A DNA stretch of 10,350 bases from Saccoglossus kowalevskii (lineage: Eukaryota; Hemichordata; Enteropneusta; Harrimaniidae), in assembly GCF_000003605.2 (NCBI RefSeq), contig NW_003158657.1, positions 1 to 10,350 of the forward strand, read 5' to 3'. Positions within the stretch are counted from its first letter, which is position 1; each line of letters starts with the position of its first letter. The translations under genes and the position numbers were made by a program. The notes beneath the pieces were generated by a model. It was not told where the DNA came from. It worked only from the letters and a program-made list of their open reading frames with translations, and did no database searches. Below are positions 8,194-10,350 of this stretch, piece after piece.

Positions 8194-8805
8194 GCTTTTT
8201 AAATACATTTTAAAATACATGGTCAATTGTGTAGGTCTGTTAACACACTAGCATGCACGATACAGTATTTACAATGTTTTGCTTTTTTAATACATTTTAA
8301 AATACATAGTCAATTGTGTGGGTCTGTTGTCACACACACACAAGCATAAACGATACAGTATTTACAATGTTTGGCTTTTTAATACATTTTAAAATACATG
8401 GTCAATTGTGTGGGTCCGTTAACACACACACAAGCATGCACGATACAGTATTTACAATGTTTGGCTTTTTTAATACATTTTAAAATACATGGTCAATTGT
8501 GTGGGTCTGTTGTCACACACACACAATCATAAACGATACAGTATTTACAATGTTTGGCTTTTTAATACATTTTAAAATACATGATCAATTGTGTGGGTCT
8601 GTTAACACACACACAAGCATAAACGATACAGTATTTACAATGTCTGGCTTTTTTAATACATTTTAAAATACATGGTCAATTGTGTGGGTCTGTTAACACA
8701 CAAGCATAAACGATACAGTATTTACAATGTTTGGCTTTTTTAATACATTTTAAAATACATGCTCAATACACACAAGCATATGCGATACAGTATTTACAAT
8801 GTTTG
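8194..8805. repeat. Block E, second copy (7 monomers)
   Basis: Units at 8194 and 8281 match 6220 and 6307 with an offset of 1974 bp. Units at 8374, 8464, 8557, 8647 and 8734 match 6767-7198 with an offset of 1607 bp. The 367-bp difference in offset equals the four units at 6400-6766. The join falls between ordinary unit boundaries and leaves no scar, as expected for exchange between homologous monomers. Confidence 0.8.
8734..8805. repeat. Truncated 72-bp monomer, second copy
   Basis: It has the same 15-base loss and the same hybrid ends as 7127-7198, at the constant 1607-bp offset of block E. It was therefore inherited by block duplication, not formed independently. Confidence 0.85.
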
Positions 8806-9075
8806 GCTTTTTTAATACATTTTAAAATACATGCTCAATTGTGTGGGTCTGTTAACACACAAGCATATGCGATACAGTATTTACAATGTTTGGCTTTTTA
8901 ATACATTTTAAAATACTAGTACATGGTCAATTGTGTGGGCCCGTTAACACACACACAAGCATAAACGATACAGTATTTACAATGTCTGGTTTTTTTAATA
9001 CATTTTAAAATACATGGTCAATTGTGTGGGTCTGTTAACAGACAAGCATAAACGATACAGTATTTACAATGTGTG
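8806..9075. repeat. Mosaic monomers linking block E to block D
   Basis: The unit at 8806 joins ATGCTC (unit-8 type) to CATATGCG (unit-9 type). The unit at 8893 (96 bp) joins TACTAGTAC to GGGCCCG with a longer AC tract and TGTCTGG. The unit at 8989 starts with T7 and AACAGACAAG like 3793 and 5677 but ends in TGTGTGGCC like 4340 and 8014. These switches inside single units are direct traces of recombination or conversion between different monomer types. Confidence 0.65.
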
Positions 9076-9613
9076 GCCTTTTTTAATACATTTTAAAATA
9101 CATGGTCAATTGTGTGGGTCTGTTGTCACACACACACAAGCATACACGATACAGTATTTACAATGTTTGGCTTTTTAAATACATTTTAAAATACATGGTC
9201 AATTGTGTGGGTCTGTTAACACACAAGCATAAACGATACAGTATTTACAATGTTTGGCTTTTTTAATACATTTTAAAATACATGCTCAATTGTGTGGGTC
9301 TGTTAACACACAAGCATAAACGATACAGTATTTACAATGTTTGGCTTTTTAAATACATTTTAAAATACATGGTATATTGTGTGGGCCTGTTAACACACAA
9401 GCATATGCGATACAGTATTTACAATGTTTGGCTTTTTAATACATTTTAAAATACTAGTACATGGTCAATTGTGTGGGTCTGTTAACACACAAGCATGCAC
9501 GATACAGTATTTACAATGTTTGGCTTTTTTAATACATTTTAAAATACATGGTCAATTGTGTGGGTCCGTTAACACACACACAAGCATAAACGATACAGTA
9601 TTTGCAATGTTTG
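9076..9613. repeat. Six-monomer block D, second copy
   Basis: Units at 9076, 9170, 9257, 9344, 9431 and 9523 repeat 4426-4964 at an offset of about 4650 bp, including the GGCC start, the GGTATATTG/CATATGCG unit, TACTAGTAC with CATGCACG, and the GTCCG unit ending TTTGCAATG and TTTGTC. Its last units also match 803-1012 (offset 8621). Here the array continues as in block A, with the (AC)8 unit at 9614. After the first copy of block D it instead switches into block C. Confidence 0.8.
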
Positions 9614-9662
9614 TCTTTTTTAATACATTTTAAAATACATGGTCAATTGTGTGGGTCTGTTA

Positions 9663-9678
9663 ACACACACACACACAC
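9663..9678. repeat. (AC)8 microsatellite, second copy
   Basis: This is identical in length to the tract at 1042-1057 and sits in the same higher-order position. The absence of slippage differences between two copies 8.6 kb apart suggests a recent block duplication or ongoing homogenisation. Confidence 0.85.
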
Positions 9679-10089
9679 AAGCATAAACGATACAGTATAT
9701 ACAATGTTTGGCTTTTTAATACATTTTAAAATACATGGTCAATTGTTTGGGTCTGTTGTCACAGACACACAAGCATAAACGATACAGTATTTACAATGTT
9801 TGGCTTTTTTAATACATTTTAAAATACTAGGAAATGGTCAATTGCGTGGGTCTGTTGTCACACACACACACAAGCATAAACGATACAGTATTTACAATGT
9901 CTGGCTTTTTTAATACATTTTAAAATACATGGTCAATTGTGTGGGTCTGTTAACACACAAGCATAAACGATATAGTATTTACAATGTTTGGCTTTTTAAT
10001 ACATTTTAAAATACATGGTCAATTGTGTGGGTATGTTAACACACACAGCATAAACGATACAGTATTTACAATGTTTGGCTTTTTAATAC

Positions 10090-10350
10090 ATTTTAAAAAT
10101 ACATGGTCAATTGTGTGGGTCTGTTGTCACACACACACAAGCATAAAACGATACAGTATTTACAATGTTTGGCTTTTTAATACAATTTTAAAAATAACAT
10201 GATCAATTTGTGTGGGTCTGTTAACACACACACAAGCATAAACGATACAGTATTTACAATGTCTGGTTTTTTTAATACAATTTAAAAATACATGGTCAAT
10301 TTGTGTGGGTCTGTTAACACACAAAGCATAAACCGATACAGTATTTACAA
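10090..10350. other. Zone of single-base insertions, probable sequence error
   Basis: In the last ~260 bases many normally invariant motifs gain single bases: TTTTAAAAAT (about 10091), CATAAAACG (about 10142), TACAATTTTA and AAAAATAACATG (about 10181-10201), CAATTTGTG (about 10204 and 10298), TACAATTTAAAAATAC (about 10277), CACAAAGC (about 10320) and AAACCGATA (about 10331). In the preceding 10 kb these motifs hardly vary in length. The mixture of homopolymer and non-homopolymer insertions, evenly spread across motif types, suits uncorrected long-read consensus near a contig end or a low-coverage spot better than real divergence. Confidence 0.7.

Larger units (their letters stand above)
1..10350. 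repeat. Satellite DNA array, ~90-bp monomer, 115 units
   Basis: The whole window is a head-to-tail array of one AT-rich monomer, all in the same orientation. Anchoring on GGCTTTT gives unit starts at 1, 92, 193, 280, 367, 459, 549, 636, 723, 810 and so on to 10266: 114 complete units and one cut by the window edge. Most units are 86-101 bp; outliers are 72 bp (7127, 8734), 81 bp (5862, 7656) and 85 bp (3978). Nearly invariant blocks are ATTTTAAAATAC, CAATTGTGTG and CGATACAGTATTTACAATG. Variable parts are the T tract (5-7), an optional 6-bp insert after AAAATAC, the (AC)n length, TTAAC versus TTGTCAC, and the triplet before CGATA (AAA, GCA, ACA, ATG-type). No unit is interrupted by foreign DNA. 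The array is presumably eukaryotic satellite DNA. I do not recognise the family, and a centromeric, subtelomeric or interstitial location cannot be decided from the sequence. Confidence 0.97.
9257..10350. repeat. Return of block A order, units 8-13 then 2-7
   Basis: Units at 9257, 9344, 9431, 9523, 9614 and 9711 correspond to units 8-13 of block A. Those at 9803, 9904, 9991, 10078, 10172 and 10266 carry the marks of the units that follow in block A: TACTAGGAAATGG with GCGTGGG, GATATAG, GGGTATG, TTGTCAC, ATGATC, and the plain unit. Unit 13 and unit 1 of the 13-unit repeat are represented here by a single unit, so the local period is 12 units. The first part overlaps block D, second copy, because block D shares units 8-11. 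Confidence 0.8.

Noticed and set aside
1-10350. CRISPR array
   Set aside because: The repeat is about 90 bp and contiguous, with no unique spacers. Variable parts are only AC length, T length and point changes.
1-10350. Transposon or LTR internal repeats
   Set aside because: No terminal inverted repeats, target-site duplications, poly(A) tail, or transposase/reverse transcriptase coding sequence in any frame. An origin from an element's internal repeat cannot be excluded but nothing here shows it.
1-10350. Telomeric repeat
   Set aside because: No TTAGGG, TTAGG or TTTAGGG runs; the unit is about 90 bp. A subtelomeric position remains possible but unsupported.
1-10350. tRNA or other structured RNA genes
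   Set aside because: No cloverleaf pattern, A/B box pair or other recognisable RNA element was found; the only recurrent fold is the small 7-bp inverted repeat.

Overview
This window is one uninterrupted tandem-repeat (satellite) array and contains no gene that I can support. A monomer of about 90 bp repeats head to tail, in one orientation, from base 1 to base 10350. Anchoring each unit on its GGCTTTT motif, I count 114 complete units plus one near-complete unit at the right edge, a mean of about 90 bp. No unique flanking sequence is present, so both array edges lie outside the window. The consensus is about 30% G+C and each unit carries a short (AC)n tract. The scale, the AC microsatellite in each unit and the nested higher-order repeats point to a eukaryotic, probably animal, satellite. 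I do not recognise the family and cannot name the organism.

One unit in order: GGC, a T tract of 5-7, AATAC; then ATTTTAAAATAC, sometimes followed by a 6-bp insert such as TAGTAC; then ATGGTCAATTGTGTGGGTC; then TGTTAAC or TGTTGTCAC running into (AC)n and AAGCAT; then a variable triplet and CGATACAGTATTTACAATG, TTT. Most lengths are 86-87, 90-94 or 97-101 bp, set by the T tract, the 6-bp insert and the AC tract. Exceptions are 72 bp (truncated units) and 81 or 85 bp (units with small deletions).

Layout. Bases 1-1181 hold a 13-unit higher-order repeat whose first ten units recur at 1182-2083 (offset about 1182 bp, about five differences noticed). Bases 1641-2708 hold a six-unit block repeated at an offset of 534 bp. 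Bases 2709-2986 are mixed junction units. Bases 2987-4247 recur at 4965-6127 (offset 1979 falling to 1880 bp because one unit is missing), and a core of that block occurs a third time at 7471-8193. Bases 4426-4964 recur at 9076-9613 (offset about 4650 bp). Bases 6220-7198 recur at 8194-8805, with four units (6400-6766) absent from the later copy. Bases 9257-10350 return to the unit types of the first block (offset 8621 bp over the part checked).

The pattern is what repeated unequal exchange and segmental duplication of multi-unit blocks would produce: corresponding units in different blocks are nearly identical, while neighbouring units differ. The last ~260 bases carry many single-base insertions absent from the preceding 10 kb, which looks like a fall in sequence accuracy rather than biology. 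I found no RNA gene, CRISPR array, mobile element or convincing regulatory site. The open reading frames are by-products of the repeat.
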